Source: WHTI01 sp963756365 (GTDB lineage: Bacteria; Actinomycetota; CADDZG01; WHSQ01). From it: a DNA stretch of 64,000 nt. Below the pieces are notes generated by a model that worked only from the letters and a program-made list of their open reading frames with translations, had not been told where the DNA came from and made no database searches. The position numbers were made by a program, and so were the translations under genes. The DNA is taken from contig CAVWNF010000003.1 of NCBI GenBank assembly GCA_963756365.1, positions 248,001 through 312,000 on the forward strand, given 5' to 3'. Within the stretch, counting starts at the first letter, position 1. Each line of letters opens with the position of its first letter. Below are positions 17,648 to 26,274 of this stretch, piece after piece.

Positions 17648-18789
17648 CCCACATCTCGAAGGATCTCTTGCAGGAGCGCGGCCACCCCGTGTGGGCTGAT
17701 GTCGACCTGTCCGCGATCGCTGACAACATCCGAGCGATCGCCGAACGGGTCGCCCCCGCCGAGGTGATGGGGGTCGTCAAGGGATACGGCTACGGGCACG
17801 GGAATCCTGAGAGCGCGGAGGCGATGGTCGCCGGCGGCGCCACCCGGATAGGGGTTGCACGAGTAGCTGAAGCGATCCATCTACGGGAGGCGGGCCTCGA
17901 AGCCCCCATCCACGTCTTCACCGAGCCTCCACCGGACGCGGCTGGGACGATGATCGATCTGGACCTGACGCCCACCGTTTACACGACCGGGTTCGCGAGC
18001 GCTCTTTCCGAAGCGGCTCAGACGAGGTCCACGACGGTCCCGGTGCACGTGAAACTCGACACCGGCATGCATCGAGTTGGAGTGCCCCCAGATGAGGTGC
18101 TTGCGACGTTCGAGGCCCTTCGCTCGCTGCCCGGGCTTGAGATCGAGGGCGTGTGGAGCCACCTGGCGGTGGCCGATTCGATCGGACACCCGTTCACAAC
18201 CAAGCAGCTCGAACTTTTCGGTGACCTCCTCGAGAGGATCGCCTCTGCTGGCGTCTCCCTCCGCTATAGGCACATCGCCAACTCGGCCGCGGCTCTGTCG
18301 TTGCCCGAAGCGCGGTTCGATCTGGTCCGCTGTGGGATCGCGTCCTATGGTCTCTATCCGGGCCCGGACTTCCGCTCACTCGTCGAACTGCATCCGGCTC
18401 TCGCGTTGAGGGCCCGGATCAACATGGTCAAAGAGGTTCCGGCGGGCGACCGCTTGTCGTACGGGTTGAAGTACCGGCTCGAGAAGGACGCGCGCGTGGT
18501 GACGATCCCTGTCGGTTATGCGGACGGTTATGCCCGCGGGTTCTCGGGGATGGCGGACGTGTTGATCAAGGGGACCCGCTACCGCGTGTCGGGCACGGTG
18601 TGCATGGATCAGTTCATGGTCGATGTGGGAGACGACGACATCAAGATCGGAGACGTGGCGACATTGCTAGGCCCTGATGGTGACGACGCGATCACCGCCG
18701 ACGAGTTGGCCGAGATCCTCGGGACGATCAACTACGAGATCGCTTCTCGGATCCCATCCCGCGTTCCGCGCTTGTACGAGGGCCCGTGA
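17644..18789 (+). CDS. alr: Alanine racemase
   Basis: A 381-residue PLP enzyme making D-alanine for peptidoglycan. The cofactor lysine is in GVVKGYGYGHG (usually KADAYGHG, so this copy is slightly divergent), and the second catalytic base is the Tyr of LSYGLKYR. VGYADGYARGFS and GTVCMDQFMVDVG are family signatures. It starts with GTG overlapping the nnr stop, and its own stop overlaps the next start by one base. Confidence 0.96.
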   Translation: MTHISKDLLQERGHPVWADVDLSAIADNIRAIAERVAPAEVMGVVKGYGYGHGNPESAEAMVAGGATRIGVARVAEAIHLREAGLEAPIHVFTEPPPDAAGTMIDLDLTPTVYTTGFASALSEAAQTRSTTVPVHVKLDTGMHRVGVPPDEVLATFEALRSLPGLEIEGVWSHLAVADSIGHPFTTKQLELFGDLLERIASAGVSLRYRHIANSAAALSLPEARFDLVRCGIASYGLYPGPDFRSLVELHPALALRARINMVKEVPAGDRLSYGLKYRLEKDARVVTIPVGYADGYARGFSGMADVLIKGTRYRVSGTVCMDQFMVDVGDDDIKIGDVATLLGPDGDDAITADELAEILGTINYEIASRIPSRVPRLYEGP

Positions 18790-19809
18790 TGGCGAACCGC
18801 AAAGGGTTGCTCGCGCTGGCCGGCACCGCCGTGGGCCTCGGGGTTGGGATCGCGGCAGAACGCTCGATGCTCAACCGGCGCCGTCGCAACGACCCCGAGG
18901 GCGGGGTGAAGTTCGGCACGAGGAGAGGTGACCGCTCCCATAAGTTCGCTCTCAGGGATGGCGCCTCGACGTTCGTCGAAGAGTTCGGGCCCGAGTCCCC
19001 AACGGGGGTGGTGTTCGTACATGGTTCGGCGCTCCGGACGGACCTGTGGCACTACCAGATGGATTCGCTGGCTCACAGGCATCTCGTCATGTACGACATG
19101 CGAGGCCATGGGCTATCGGAGCGCGGTACCGAAAAGTTCACGATCGAGACCCTCGCCGATGACCTGCTCGAGGTGCTAGATGAGACCGGTCTCGAAGAGG
19201 CCGTCATCGTCGGCCACTCGGTCGGGGGCATGGTGGCCCTCGACTTCGCAATCCGTAACCGCGCTCTGCTCGGAGACCGGATCAAAGGCCTGGCCTTGCT
19301 CAATACCACCTACGGACCTGCGGTCGAGACCCTCGCTGGCGGCGCGGCCGTGTCGCGCTTCGAGCGAGTTACTCGCCGTCCGTTCGACATGCTTGGCACC
19401 CAGGCCGAGAAACTCCAGCGCCTTCGTAAGGTGATCAGGCCCTCGGACGCGATCTTCTGGGGCGTGGCTTTCACCGGCTTCGGTCCCGGGTGCTTCCGCC
19501 AAGCAGATCGACTTCACCTACGACATGCTCTCCGAGACCGAGGCGGACGTGATCTTCGATCTGATCAAGTCGTATCGGGACTTCGACGTGCGAGGGAAGC
19601 TCGATCTCGTCACGGTTCCGACCCTCGTGATCGGCGGATCGAACGATCGACTCACTCAATCGCACGCCTCTGAGTACCTCGCATCCGAACTTCCGAAGGC
19701 CGACCTTCACATCCTGGAAGGATGCGGACACATGTCCATGCTGGAACGTCACGGAGAGGTCGACGCTCTCCTCGAGAGATTCTGCGCGGATACCCTGGAC
19801 GGATCATGA
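18789..19809 (+). CDS. Alpha/beta hydrolase, frameshifted (ORFs 18786-19673 and 19525-19809)
   Basis: The first ORF has an N-terminal hydrophobic segment, the oxyanion HG of VFVHGSALRTD, DMRGHGLSE, and the nucleophile elbow GHSVGG. It then runs out of frame after GFGPG. The second ORF, shifted +1, resumes with KQIDFTYDMLSETEAD and holds the remaining triad: Asp in GGSNDRLT and His in GCGHMSML. One extra base in CCCGGG (19486-19491) explains the break; without it the two parts join as a normal hydrolase of about 340 residues. A membrane-anchored hydrolase sits between alr and tsaE in several actinobacteria. As given, neither part could be active alone. Confidence 0.75.
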
Positions 19810-20909
19810 AGGATGAAAGGGTCGAGAAGCTCGCCGACGTACTCGTCGACTATTCGGCGAAGGTGAAGAAGGGCGACACGGTTGAGATCCGCGGCTCGAT
19901 GCTCGCCGAACCCCTCATCCTCGCCATCTACGAACGTTGCTTGAAGCGGGGCGCGCACGTAAGGATCAAGATCCTCTTCCCACATGCCGACCCGATCTTC
20001 TACGGCACCGCAACCGATGAGCAACTGTCGTATGTGTGGGAGACCGACAAGTGGCTGATGGAGAATCTCGACGTTTCCTTCTACATAATCAGTGAGGTCA
20101 ACACCCGCCAGTTGTCTAACGTGGACCCGTCGCGCATGGTGATCTCGACGCAAGCGCGCAAGCCGTTGATGGATACGTTCATGCAACGAGGAGCGACCGG
20201 CGAGTATCGCTGGATGGTCACGCTATTCCCGACCGAGGCCCACGCGATGGAAGCATCGATGGGACTTGCCGAGTACGAGGACTTCTTCTTCGACGCCTGT
20301 CTCGTGAACAGTGACGATCCCGTGGCCGAGTGGCGGAAGTTGGCCGAACGCCACCACCGCATGATCGAGTGGATGGCGGGACGCAACGAGGTCCACATCG
20401 AGGGCGAGGGCACCGATCTTTATCTTGAGGTTGCCGACCGGATCTGGATCCCAGCCGACGGCGGCGAGAACTTCCCCGACGGTGAGATCTTCACCGGCCC
20501 TATCGAAACCGCCACGAGAGGGCACATCACCTACAGCTTCCCGGCGATCTATAACGGTGTCGCCTGTGAGGGGATCCGTCTTGAGTTCGAGGCGGGTCGC
20601 GTTGTGGACATCAGCGCCGAGAAGAACGAGGACTATCTCGTAAAGACACTCGACACCGATCCCGGCGGACGCGTCCTCGGCGAGATCGGCATCGGCACCA
20701 ACTACGGCATCAAGGAGTTCTCGGGCGAGATCCTGCTCGATGAGAAGATCGGCGGCACCGTCCACCTTGCCCTCGGCGCCTCGTACCCGGAGACCGGCGG
20801 CACCAACGATTCATCGATCCACTGGGACATGGTCTGTGACCTCCGCAAGGGCGGCCGCATCACTGTCGACGGCGACGCCCTGATGGAGGACGGCAAGCTC
20901 TTAGTGTGA
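19806..20909 (+). CDS. Aminopeptidase, M29 family
   Basis: A 367-residue cytoplasmic metallo-aminopeptidase. Family features are the N-terminal LADVLVDYSAKVKKGDTVEIRG, GTDLYLEV, NFPDGEIFTGP (a metal ligand Glu), and the C-terminal block with HLALGASYPETGG, SIHWDM and DLRKGGRITVDG holding His, Asp and other ligands. The ATG at 19806 overlaps the hydrolase stop as ATGA. Its last 50 bases are overlapped by the HNH gene on the other strand. M29 enzymes are best known from thermophiles but are widespread, and the biological substrate is unknown. Confidence 0.92.
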   Translation: MKDERVEKLADVLVDYSAKVKKGDTVEIRGSMLAEPLILAIYERCLKRGAHVRIKILFPHADPIFYGTATDEQLSYVWETDKWLMENLDVSFYIISEVNTRQLSNVDPSRMVISTQARKPLMDTFMQRGATGEYRWMVTLFPTEAHAMEASMGLAEYEDFFFDACLVNSDDPVAEWRKLAERHHRMIEWMAGRNEVHIEGEGTDLYLEVADRIWIPADGGENFPDGEIFTGPIETATRGHITYSFPAIYNGVACEGIRLEFEAGRVVDISAEKNEDYLVKTLDTDPGGRVLGEIGIGTNYGIKEFSGEILLDEKIGGTVHLALGASYPETGGTNDSSIHWDMVCDLRKGGRITVDGDALMEDGKLLV

Positions 20910-22140
20910 GCACGTCGAACAGTCTGGAGTAGCCCGCAAGTTCACCCAGCGTTGGGAGATCGGGCGGACGATCGAGGGGAACGTCTGGTGGCGGGATGCC
21001 TGGTTGGTATCGCATCCCACCTGGCTTGAACCAGATCGGGCCGCCATCCTCATCAAGCATCACGTCCCAGCCGTACTCGTGAACGAGGTCGTGATGGTGA
21101 CCGCAGATAGTGATGAGGTTATCGAGGTCAGTGGGGCCCCCGCGAGCGACCCAGCGGATGTGATGCGGGATCAAGAACGAGCGAGCCTCGCATCCGGGAA
21201 AGGTGCACCGGTGATCGTCTCGGTACAGCATCTGGTTACGTAGCCACCGCGGCACCACCCGAGAGGCGTGTCCGATGCCGAGGGCATTGCCGTCTTTCCC
21301 TTCGAGCACAACGCTCAAGCGAGCGTCACAGCTGAGTCGATGCACGGTGTCTTGGTGGAGCAACGCGTCACCGAACCTGACTCGCCCCTTGGGATCGTCC
21401 GCGAGATCTTCGAGCGGAGCATGCAGCACGATGTCGTGAGCGACCTCACCAGAGGGTGCGCCGATCGCTAGGTGCACGAACGCATCGGCCCGGCGTTGGT
21501 CGAGGTTGCTGGCCGCACCGTCGGCCGCGTACTCGGGATGATCGGGCAACCGCCGAGCCAGAGCAGTGATCGCCGCGTCGACCAGCGCGCCCTGTTCGGG
21601 AGGGAGCATCCCCTCGAGATGGTAGGCACCGCCGTCCCACGCCATCCACCCCTTCAGGTAGCGGGAGCGCCTGATGTGCAATGGCTCTTCGTCGGGCGCC
21701 ACTCGTGCCTCGGCGCGCTTGCGGATCCCCCCGGTAGTGACTCGCGCGGCCCACTTGACGAGGGCTTTCTCGGTCTCGGGCGTAGCGAACCGGGTTAGTT
21801 CGATGACCTTGTCGAGGTGCAGCGAGCCGTTCTCCAGAGCGGTTCTGATGAGGGGGAGGGCTTCGAGGGCGGTCGCGGAAGCAACGATCTTGTGGGCCTT
21901 CCAGCAGGAGATTCCAAGCGCGGCAGCGACATACTCGCCGCTGGTTCGATAGCCCTCGTGGCGATGGAGTTCCGCCCGGGTACATGCCTGCACCATGTCC
22001 ATCAAGTGGGCGTGCTCCTTGCCGATCCGAGCGGCGGACTCCTTCATCGCAGCGCGGAGATCGGATCGACTCGCCACGATGGCGGCGGGAAGGTCATCGC
22101 GGGAAAGCTCTAGGAGCGGTGCAAGTCCGGTCTGTCCCAT
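20860..22140 (-). CDS. DUF222 / HNH endonuclease protein (13E12 repeat type)
   Basis: A 426-residue protein with an N-terminal DUF222 domain (about residues 40-290) followed by an HNH nuclease motif: RDDHRCTFPGC, IPHHIRWVARGGPTDLDNLITICGHHHDLVH, with the two Cys and paired His expected. Such proteins are multicopy in actinobacteria, and the mycobacterial ones are called 13E12 repeats. It lies against the surrounding operon. Its promoter is unusually clear and contains a LexA-type box, and the -10 places transcription start at the ATG (leaderless). Role in DNA damage response or mobility is inferred. Confidence 0.92.
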   Translation of the reverse strand: MGQTGLAPLLELSRDDLPAAIVASRSDLRAAMKESAARIGKEHAHLMDMVQACTRAELHRHEGYRTSGEYVAAALGISCWKAHKIVASATALEALPLIRTALENGSLHLDKVIELTRFATPETEKALVKWAARVTTGGIRKRAEARVAPDEEPLHIRRSRYLKGWMAWDGGAYHLEGMLPPEQGALVDAAITALARRLPDHPEYAADGAASNLDQRRADAFVHLAIGAPSGEVAHDIVLHAPLEDLADDPKGRVRFGDALLHQDTVHRLSCDARLSVVLEGKDGNALGIGHASRVVPRWLRNQMLYRDDHRCTFPGCEARSFLIPHHIRWVARGGPTDLDNLITICGHHHDLVHEYGWDVMLDEDGGPIWFKPGGMRYQPGIPPPDVPLDRPPDLPTLGELAGYSRLFDVLTLRACRPPSGRRRRQ

Positions 22141-22146
22141 AAAGAG

Positions 22147-22175
22147 ATACTATCGAACGTATGTTCCCTAGTCAA
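22147..22175 (-). promoter_or_regulatory. Promoter of the DUF222-HNH gene (leaderless)
   Basis: On the minus strand -35 TTGACT (22175-22170), a 17-base spacer, and -10 TAGTAT (22152-22147) are followed by six bases and then the ATG at 22140. Transcription would begin at the start codon. Confidence 0.8.
22154..22167. promoter_or_regulatory. LexA (SOS) box
   Basis: CGAACGTATGTTCC fits every position of the Gram-positive LexA/DinR consensus CGAACRNRYGTTYC. It lies inside the spacer between the -35 and -10 of the HNH gene, where a bound repressor would block polymerase, and 74 bases upstream of the uracil-DNA glycosylase start. Confidence 0.85.
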
Positions 22176-22240
22176 GTGTTTTCCTACGTTCGTGTCCGTT
22201 TTCCTCGCGTGGACCACGGGCGGTCAATTAGGCTCGCATC

Positions 22241-22879
22241 ATGTCCGAGACCCTCCCCTCCGGCGCCTCGATCGAGGACGTCAAGGCCCAGGCCCTCGTT
22301 TGTACGAAATGTCGCCTGGCCGAGGGGCGCACGAATGTGGTGTGGGCGGATGGGAACCTCGACGCGGACCTGCTGTTCATCGGCGAGGGTCCGGGCTTCC
22401 ACGAGGACAAACAGGGCATCCCGTTCGTAGGAGCTGCCGGACAGCTGCTCGACAAGCTCCTGGCTGACATCGGACTCGATAGGAACTCGGCTGCGATCGT
22501 CAACGTCGTCAAGTGCCGGCCCCCTGGGAACCGAGACCCCCAGCAGGATGAGATCGACGCGTGCCGGCCCTATCTCGAGGCGCAACTGGGTCATATGCAG
22601 CCGACCGTGATCGTGACCCTCGGCAATTTCGCCACCAAGTTCATCCTCGACAGCCAGGTCGGTATCACCAAGGCGCGCGGCAAGAGGTACGAGGTCCGCG
22701 GGGCGACGGTGATCCCAACGTTCCATCCGGCCGCCGCGCTTCGGGGTGGGAGTTTCGGGGGCATCAGCACGATGGATGCCCTGAGGCAAGACATGGCCCT
22801 CGTTCGCCAGGTTCTCGACGAGGCGTCGGCGGCTGCTCCGGCACCCGACGAGTCGTTCGACCAGTTAGGCCTCTTCTGA
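22241..22879 (+). CDS. Uracil-DNA glycosylase, family 4 (Fe-S type)
   Basis: A 212-residue DNA repair enzyme removing uracil from DNA. It has the cluster cysteines C-x2-C in CTKCRLAEGRT and further Cys in VVKCRPPGNRDP and IDACRPYL, the catalytic block GEGPGFHEDKQGIPFVG, and the C-terminal TFHPAAALRGG. TAGGCT (22229-22234) is six bases before the ATG, suggesting a leaderless mRNA. It heads the run UDG-tsaE-tsaB-rimI-tsaD with one-base TGATG overlaps, and shares its upstream region with a LexA box. Confidence 0.94.
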   Translation: MSETLPSGASIEDVKAQALVCTKCRLAEGRTNVVWADGNLDADLLFIGEGPGFHEDKQGIPFVGAAGQLLDKLLADIGLDRNSAAIVNVVKCRPPGNRDPQQDEIDACRPYLEAQLGHMQPTVIVTLGNFATKFILDSQVGITKARGKRYEVRGATVIPTFHPAAALRGGSFGGISTMDALRQDMALVRQVLDEASAAAPAPDESFDQLGLF

Positions 22880-23466
22880 TGGCCAAGTTCCTGTCGGTCA
22901 CGTCCACCTCCCCCGAGGAGACCAGGATCATCGGAGCTTCCCTCGGTCCGGTCCTCCTGCCCGGAGACGTTGTTTCGCTCTCGGGCGACCTCGGGGCTGG
23001 CAAGACCGTGCTCGTCCAAGGGATCGCCGCATCACTCGGGGTTCGCGGCCGGGTGACGTCCCCGACGTTCACGATCGTTCACGAGTACAAGGGGCGCTAC
23101 CCGATCCTCCACATGGACGTCTACCGGCTGGACTCGTTCCAAGAGGTCATCGATCTAGGGTTCGAGGAGTTGCTCGACCCTGGTGCCGTTCTGGTGGTCG
23201 AGTGGGGCGAGGCTGTGTCTCCGATGCTTCCGGATAGGCACCTGGTGATCGACATGCGTGCGGGTGAAGCAGACGACGAGCGGACCCTCTATTTCAAGCC
23301 GCATGGCTTCGAGTGGGGGCGCAAGCTGGAGCAGGTGCGCACGACGGCCGAAACCCTGCTCGATGCGGCCAGCACCGGCGAGTCTTCCGGCCCCCGGTTC
23401 GAGTACGCACCGGCCCCTCCGCCACGCGGCGATACTGACGATCCCTTGAACGGCCTGGAGGCCTGA
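22879..23466 (+). CDS. tsaE: tRNA threonylcarbamoyladenosine biosynthesis ATPase TsaE
   Basis: A 195-residue P-loop ATPase that drives the TsaBD complex in making t6A at position 37 of ANN-decoding tRNAs. It shows the Walker A SGDLGAGKT, TSPTFTIVHEY, HMDVYRLDS and VVEWGE. The C-terminus (about 45 residues, ending in a proline-rich tail) is longer than in the minimal family member. The ATG at 22879 overlaps the UDG stop by one base; the open frame extends upstream only by chance. Confidence 0.95.
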   Translation: MAKFLSVTSTSPEETRIIGASLGPVLLPGDVVSLSGDLGAGKTVLVQGIAASLGVRGRVTSPTFTIVHEYKGRYPILHMDVYRLDSFQEVIDLGFEELLDPGAVLVVEWGEAVSPMLPDRHLVIDMRAGEADDERTLYFKPHGFEWGRKLEQVRTTAETLLDAASTGESSGPRFEYAPAPPPRGDTDDPLNGLEA

Positions 23467-24176
23467 TGTTGGTCCTCGGTATCGAGACCTCGACGCCCCA
23501 AGCGAGCGTCGCCATAGGAAGTGAGCAGGGCGTTGTCGCCAGCGCCATGGTGTCGCGCGGCGCGTCCTACAACGAGTTCCTGCTGCCAGCGATCAGGTTC
23601 TGCCTCGATGAGGCGGGGCTCGATTACCGAAACCTCGGCGGCGTCGCCGTCAGCCTCGGCCCGGGTCTGTTCACCGGGATGCGTGTCGGGGTCGCAACCG
23701 CCAAGGCACTGGCCCAGGCGCTCTCGGTGCCGATCTGTGGGATGCCGAGCCTCGACCTGGTCGCCTACGAGGTCAGGTACTCACCCAAGACGATCTGCGT
23801 AGCGCTCGATGCTCGCCGCGGCGAGGTGTTCACCGCGTTCTACCGGACCTCTCCGGGCGGTATCCAGCGCATGAGTCCATACGGGATCGAGAAGCCAGAG
23901 CAACTGGCGATCGGCCTTGGCTCCCGGATCGAGGACGTCCTCCTCGTCGGCAACGGAGCGCTCCTCTACAAGGAGATCTTCGAGGACCTAGGTTCGGTCG
24001 TGGAACTGGGGACGATGAGCCACGCGTTCCCCAACGCGCATGCACTCGTCGAGTTGACGGTGCCTCGGATGTTCCGCGAGGACTTCGATTCGCTCTACGA
24101 CCTCAAGCCGCTGTACCTCCGCCAGTCAGCGAAGCGGATCCAGTGGGAGAAGATCCGTGGAAGCAGGTCGGCGTGA
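23466..24176 (+). CDS. tsaB: tRNA threonylcarbamoyladenosine biosynthesis protein TsaB
   Basis: A 236-residue ASKHA-fold protein, the non-catalytic partner of TsaD. Typical sequences are VLGIETSTPQASVAIG at the N-terminus, VAVSLGPGLFTGMRVGVATAKALA and CVALDARRGEVF. It overlaps tsaE and rimI by one base each (TGATG). Confidence 0.95.
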   Translation: MLVLGIETSTPQASVAIGSEQGVVASAMVSRGASYNEFLLPAIRFCLDEAGLDYRNLGGVAVSLGPGLFTGMRVGVATAKALAQALSVPICGMPSLDLVAYEVRYSPKTICVALDARRGEVFTAFYRTSPGGIQRMSPYGIEKPEQLAIGLGSRIEDVLLVGNGALLYKEIFEDLGSVVELGTMSHAFPNAHALVELTVPRMFREDFDSLYDLKPLYLRQSAKRIQWEKIRGSRSA

Positions 24177-24736
24177 TGGCACTCGCCCGGGGGCCGCAGC
24201 CGTTCGAGGTTCCGGAGATCGAGATCACCCGGTTCCGCAGATGGCACGTCCGCAGGGTCCTAACGATCGAGCGGCGCGTCTACCCGCGGCCGTGGAGTGC
24301 GGCGTTGTTCTTCTCGGAGCTCGCCCAGAAGAACACCCGCTCGTACGTCGTCGCCAAGCACATGGGCGATGTCGTCGGGTACGCCGGGATGATGTTCACC
24401 GGGCTCGAGGCTCACATCACCAACATCGCGGTCGATCCCGACTATCACGGCAACAAGGTCGGCTCGCGGATGCTCATGCGGATGATCACAGAAGCCGTTG
24501 CCCGCGGGGCGGAACAGGTATCGCTCGAGGTCAGGGTGTCCAATCACGTGGCACAGGCGATGTACGAGCGGTTCGGGTTCGAGGTCGTCGGTACCCGGCG
24601 CGGCTACTACGTCGAGACGAACGAGGACGCGCACGTCATGGTGGCCGACGGTGTGAACACGACCGAGTATCGGCGTCGCCTCGAAGCGATCCGCGCGACG
24701 CTCCCCACGCAGAAAGAAGGTCCTGAGAGTGTCTGA
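24176..24736 (+). CDS. rimI: Ribosomal protein bS18 N-acetyltransferase RimI-like (GNAT)
   Basis: A 186-residue GNAT acetyltransferase. The region IEITRFRRWHVRRVLTIE, YPRPWSAALFFSEL, IAVDPDYHGNKVGSRML (acetyl-CoA binding) and NHVAQAMYERFGFEVVGTRRGYY match RimI. The ATG at 24176 was chosen for the one-base overlap with the tsaB stop; an in-frame ATG 33 bases upstream is also open. Position between tsaB and tsaD is standard. Acetylation of S18 is by homology only. Confidence 0.92.
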   Translation: MALARGPQPFEVPEIEITRFRRWHVRRVLTIERRVYPRPWSAALFFSELAQKNTRSYVVAKHMGDVVGYAGMMFTGLEAHITNIAVDPDYHGNKVGSRMLMRMITEAVARGAEQVSLEVRVSNHVAQAMYERFGFEVVGTRRGYYVETNEDAHVMVADGVNTTEYRRRLEAIRATLPTQKEGPESV

Positions 24737-25802
24737 TCCCGTGTGGACCGTTCCCGAGACCGCGATCAAGGAACTCAAGATCGGGGACTGGGACGAGGAC
24801 ACGCTCGTCCTCGCGATCGAGACCTCCTGCGACGAGACGTCCGCGTCCGTCGTCAAGGGCGGGCGCGACATCCTCAGCAACGTGATCGTGTCGCAGGTCG
24901 ACCTCCACGGCGAGTACGGGGGCATCGTGCCCGAGATCGCGTCGCGCGCTCACGTCGAGGCGCTCACCCCTGCGATCGGTGAGGCGCTCAGGGATGCCGA
25001 CCTCACGTTCTGGGATGTCGATGCGATCGCCGCGACCATCGGGCCCGGTCTGATCGGCTCGCTCCTCGTCGGAGTCGCGGAAGCTAAGTCGATCGCCGCC
25101 GTTCTCGGGGTCCCGTTCGTTGGCGTGAACCACCTCGAGGGTCACCTCTACTCCAACCTGCTGTCCGATAGCGAAGCTGCATTCCCCGCGCTGGCGCTGA
25201 TCATCTCCGGCGGTCACACGATGCTGGTCCACGTCCGTGGCAACGGCGACTACAAGGTGATGGGCGGGACGATCGACGACGCCGCCGGCGAGGCGTTCGA
25301 CAAGGTCGCACGATTCCTGGGTCTCGACTATCCGGGAGGCCCGGAGATCGACAGGCTCTCTCTGCTCGGCAACCCCGAAGCGATCGCATTCCCCCGGGCG
25401 ATGATCGCCGAGGAGGGATACGACGTCTCCTACTCGGGACTCAAGACCGCTGTCATCAATCACGTCCGCAAAGCCGAGTCCCGGAACGAACAGATCTCGA
25501 TCGAGGACGTGGCCGCCTCGTTCCAGCAGGCGGTCGTCGACGTGCAGGTCTTCAAAACGATCGCCGCAACCAAGGCAGCCGGGATCCACCGGGTCTTCCT
25601 CTGTGGGGGAGTGGCCGCCAACTCGGGCCTCCGCCAGGGCCTCGCCGAGGCCTGCCAGAAGGAGGGCTTTTCCCTCCACGTTCCCCCCATGGAACTGTGC
25701 ACCGACAACGCTGCGATGATCGCTGCCTGCGCCACCGCCATGCTCCGTAGGGGCCTGACGACCAGCCTCGATGCCGCCCCAGACCCCAATCTGGGTCTCT
25801 GA
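24729..25802 (+). CDS. tsaD: tRNA N6-adenosine threonylcarbamoyltransferase TsaD
   Basis: A 357-residue catalytic subunit of t6A synthesis. It has LAIETSCDETSASVV, SRAHVEALTPAI, NHLEGHLYSNLL (the two metal-binding His), LIISGGHTMLVHV, CGGVAANSGLR and TDNAAMIAACA (metal-binding Asp). The GTG at 24729 overlaps rimI by eight bases. It ends the operon before the heat-shock promoter of groES. Confidence 0.97.
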   Translation: MSDPVWTVPETAIKELKIGDWDEDTLVLAIETSCDETSASVVKGGRDILSNVIVSQVDLHGEYGGIVPEIASRAHVEALTPAIGEALRDADLTFWDVDAIAATIGPGLIGSLLVGVAEAKSIAAVLGVPFVGVNHLEGHLYSNLLSDSEAAFPALALIISGGHTMLVHVRGNGDYKVMGGTIDDAAGEAFDKVARFLGLDYPGGPEIDRLSLLGNPEAIAFPRAMIAEEGYDVSYSGLKTAVINHVRKAESRNEQISIEDVAASFQQAVVDVQVFKTIAATKAAGIHRVFLCGGVAANSGLRQGLAEACQKEGFSLHVPPMELCTDNAAMIAACATAMLRRGLTTSLDAAPDPNLGL

Positions 25803-25812
25803 GAACGGCCAT

Positions 25813-25842
25813 TTGACGAGGTTCTTGGGCTCGCGCTATCGT
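25813..25842 (+). promoter_or_regulatory. groESL promoter
   Basis: -35 TTGACG (25813-25818), an 18-base spacer and -10 TATCGT (25837-25842). The last base of the -10 is the first base of the CIRCE operator, so HrcA binding would block initiation. Confidence 0.75.
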
Positions 25843-25868
25843 TAGCACTCGTAACCAGGGAGTGCTAA
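25842..25868. promoter_or_regulatory. CIRCE operator (HrcA site)
   Basis: TTAGCACTC-N9-GAGTGCTAA is present with no mismatch, the canonical HrcA-binding inverted repeat. It predicts HrcA repression of groES-groEL. hrcA itself is not in the window. Confidence 0.97.
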
Positions 25869-25908
25869 TCGGTTTCTCCCTGCCCGTTGGAACGTTCAGG
25901 AGGTAGAG

Positions 25909-26217
25909 ATGGCAACTGGTCTCAAGACCAACATCAAGCCGCTCGAGGATCGGGTTCTGGTCCGTCCGGAAGAGGCCGAGCAGACGACCGCATCGGGCAT
26001 CGTGATCCCCGACACGGCCAAGGAGAAGCCCCAGGAGGGCACCATCCTCGCCGTAGGTCCGGGCAAGCGCAGCGACACCAGTGGCGAACTCGTCCCCTTG
26101 GACGTCAACGAGGGCGACAAGGTCATGTACTCGAAGTACGGCGGCACCGAGATCAAGGTCGATGGTGAAGACCTCTTGATCCTGTCGGCGCGCGACATCC
26201 TCGCCGTCATCGGCTAG
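25909..26217 (+). CDS. groES: Co-chaperonin GroES
   Basis: A 102-residue chaperonin lid, with IKPLEDRVLVRPEEAEQTTASGI-type N-terminal sequence (seen as KPLEDRVLVRPEE), the mobile loop around TTASGIVIPD, and the C-terminal DLLILSARDILAVIG. The ATG follows AGGAGGT at 25898-25904. groEL starts 57 bases later, after a small GC-rich hairpin. Confidence 0.98.
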   Translation: MATGLKTNIKPLEDRVLVRPEEAEQTTASGIVIPDTAKEKPQEGTILAVGPGKRSDTSGELVPLDVNEGDKVMYSKYGGTEIKVDGEDLLILSARDILAVIG

Positions 26218-26274
26218 TTAGACAGCAGTCAACCCGGGCCCCCGAGCGGGGCTCTTCGAGAGGAGCAACAAAGA

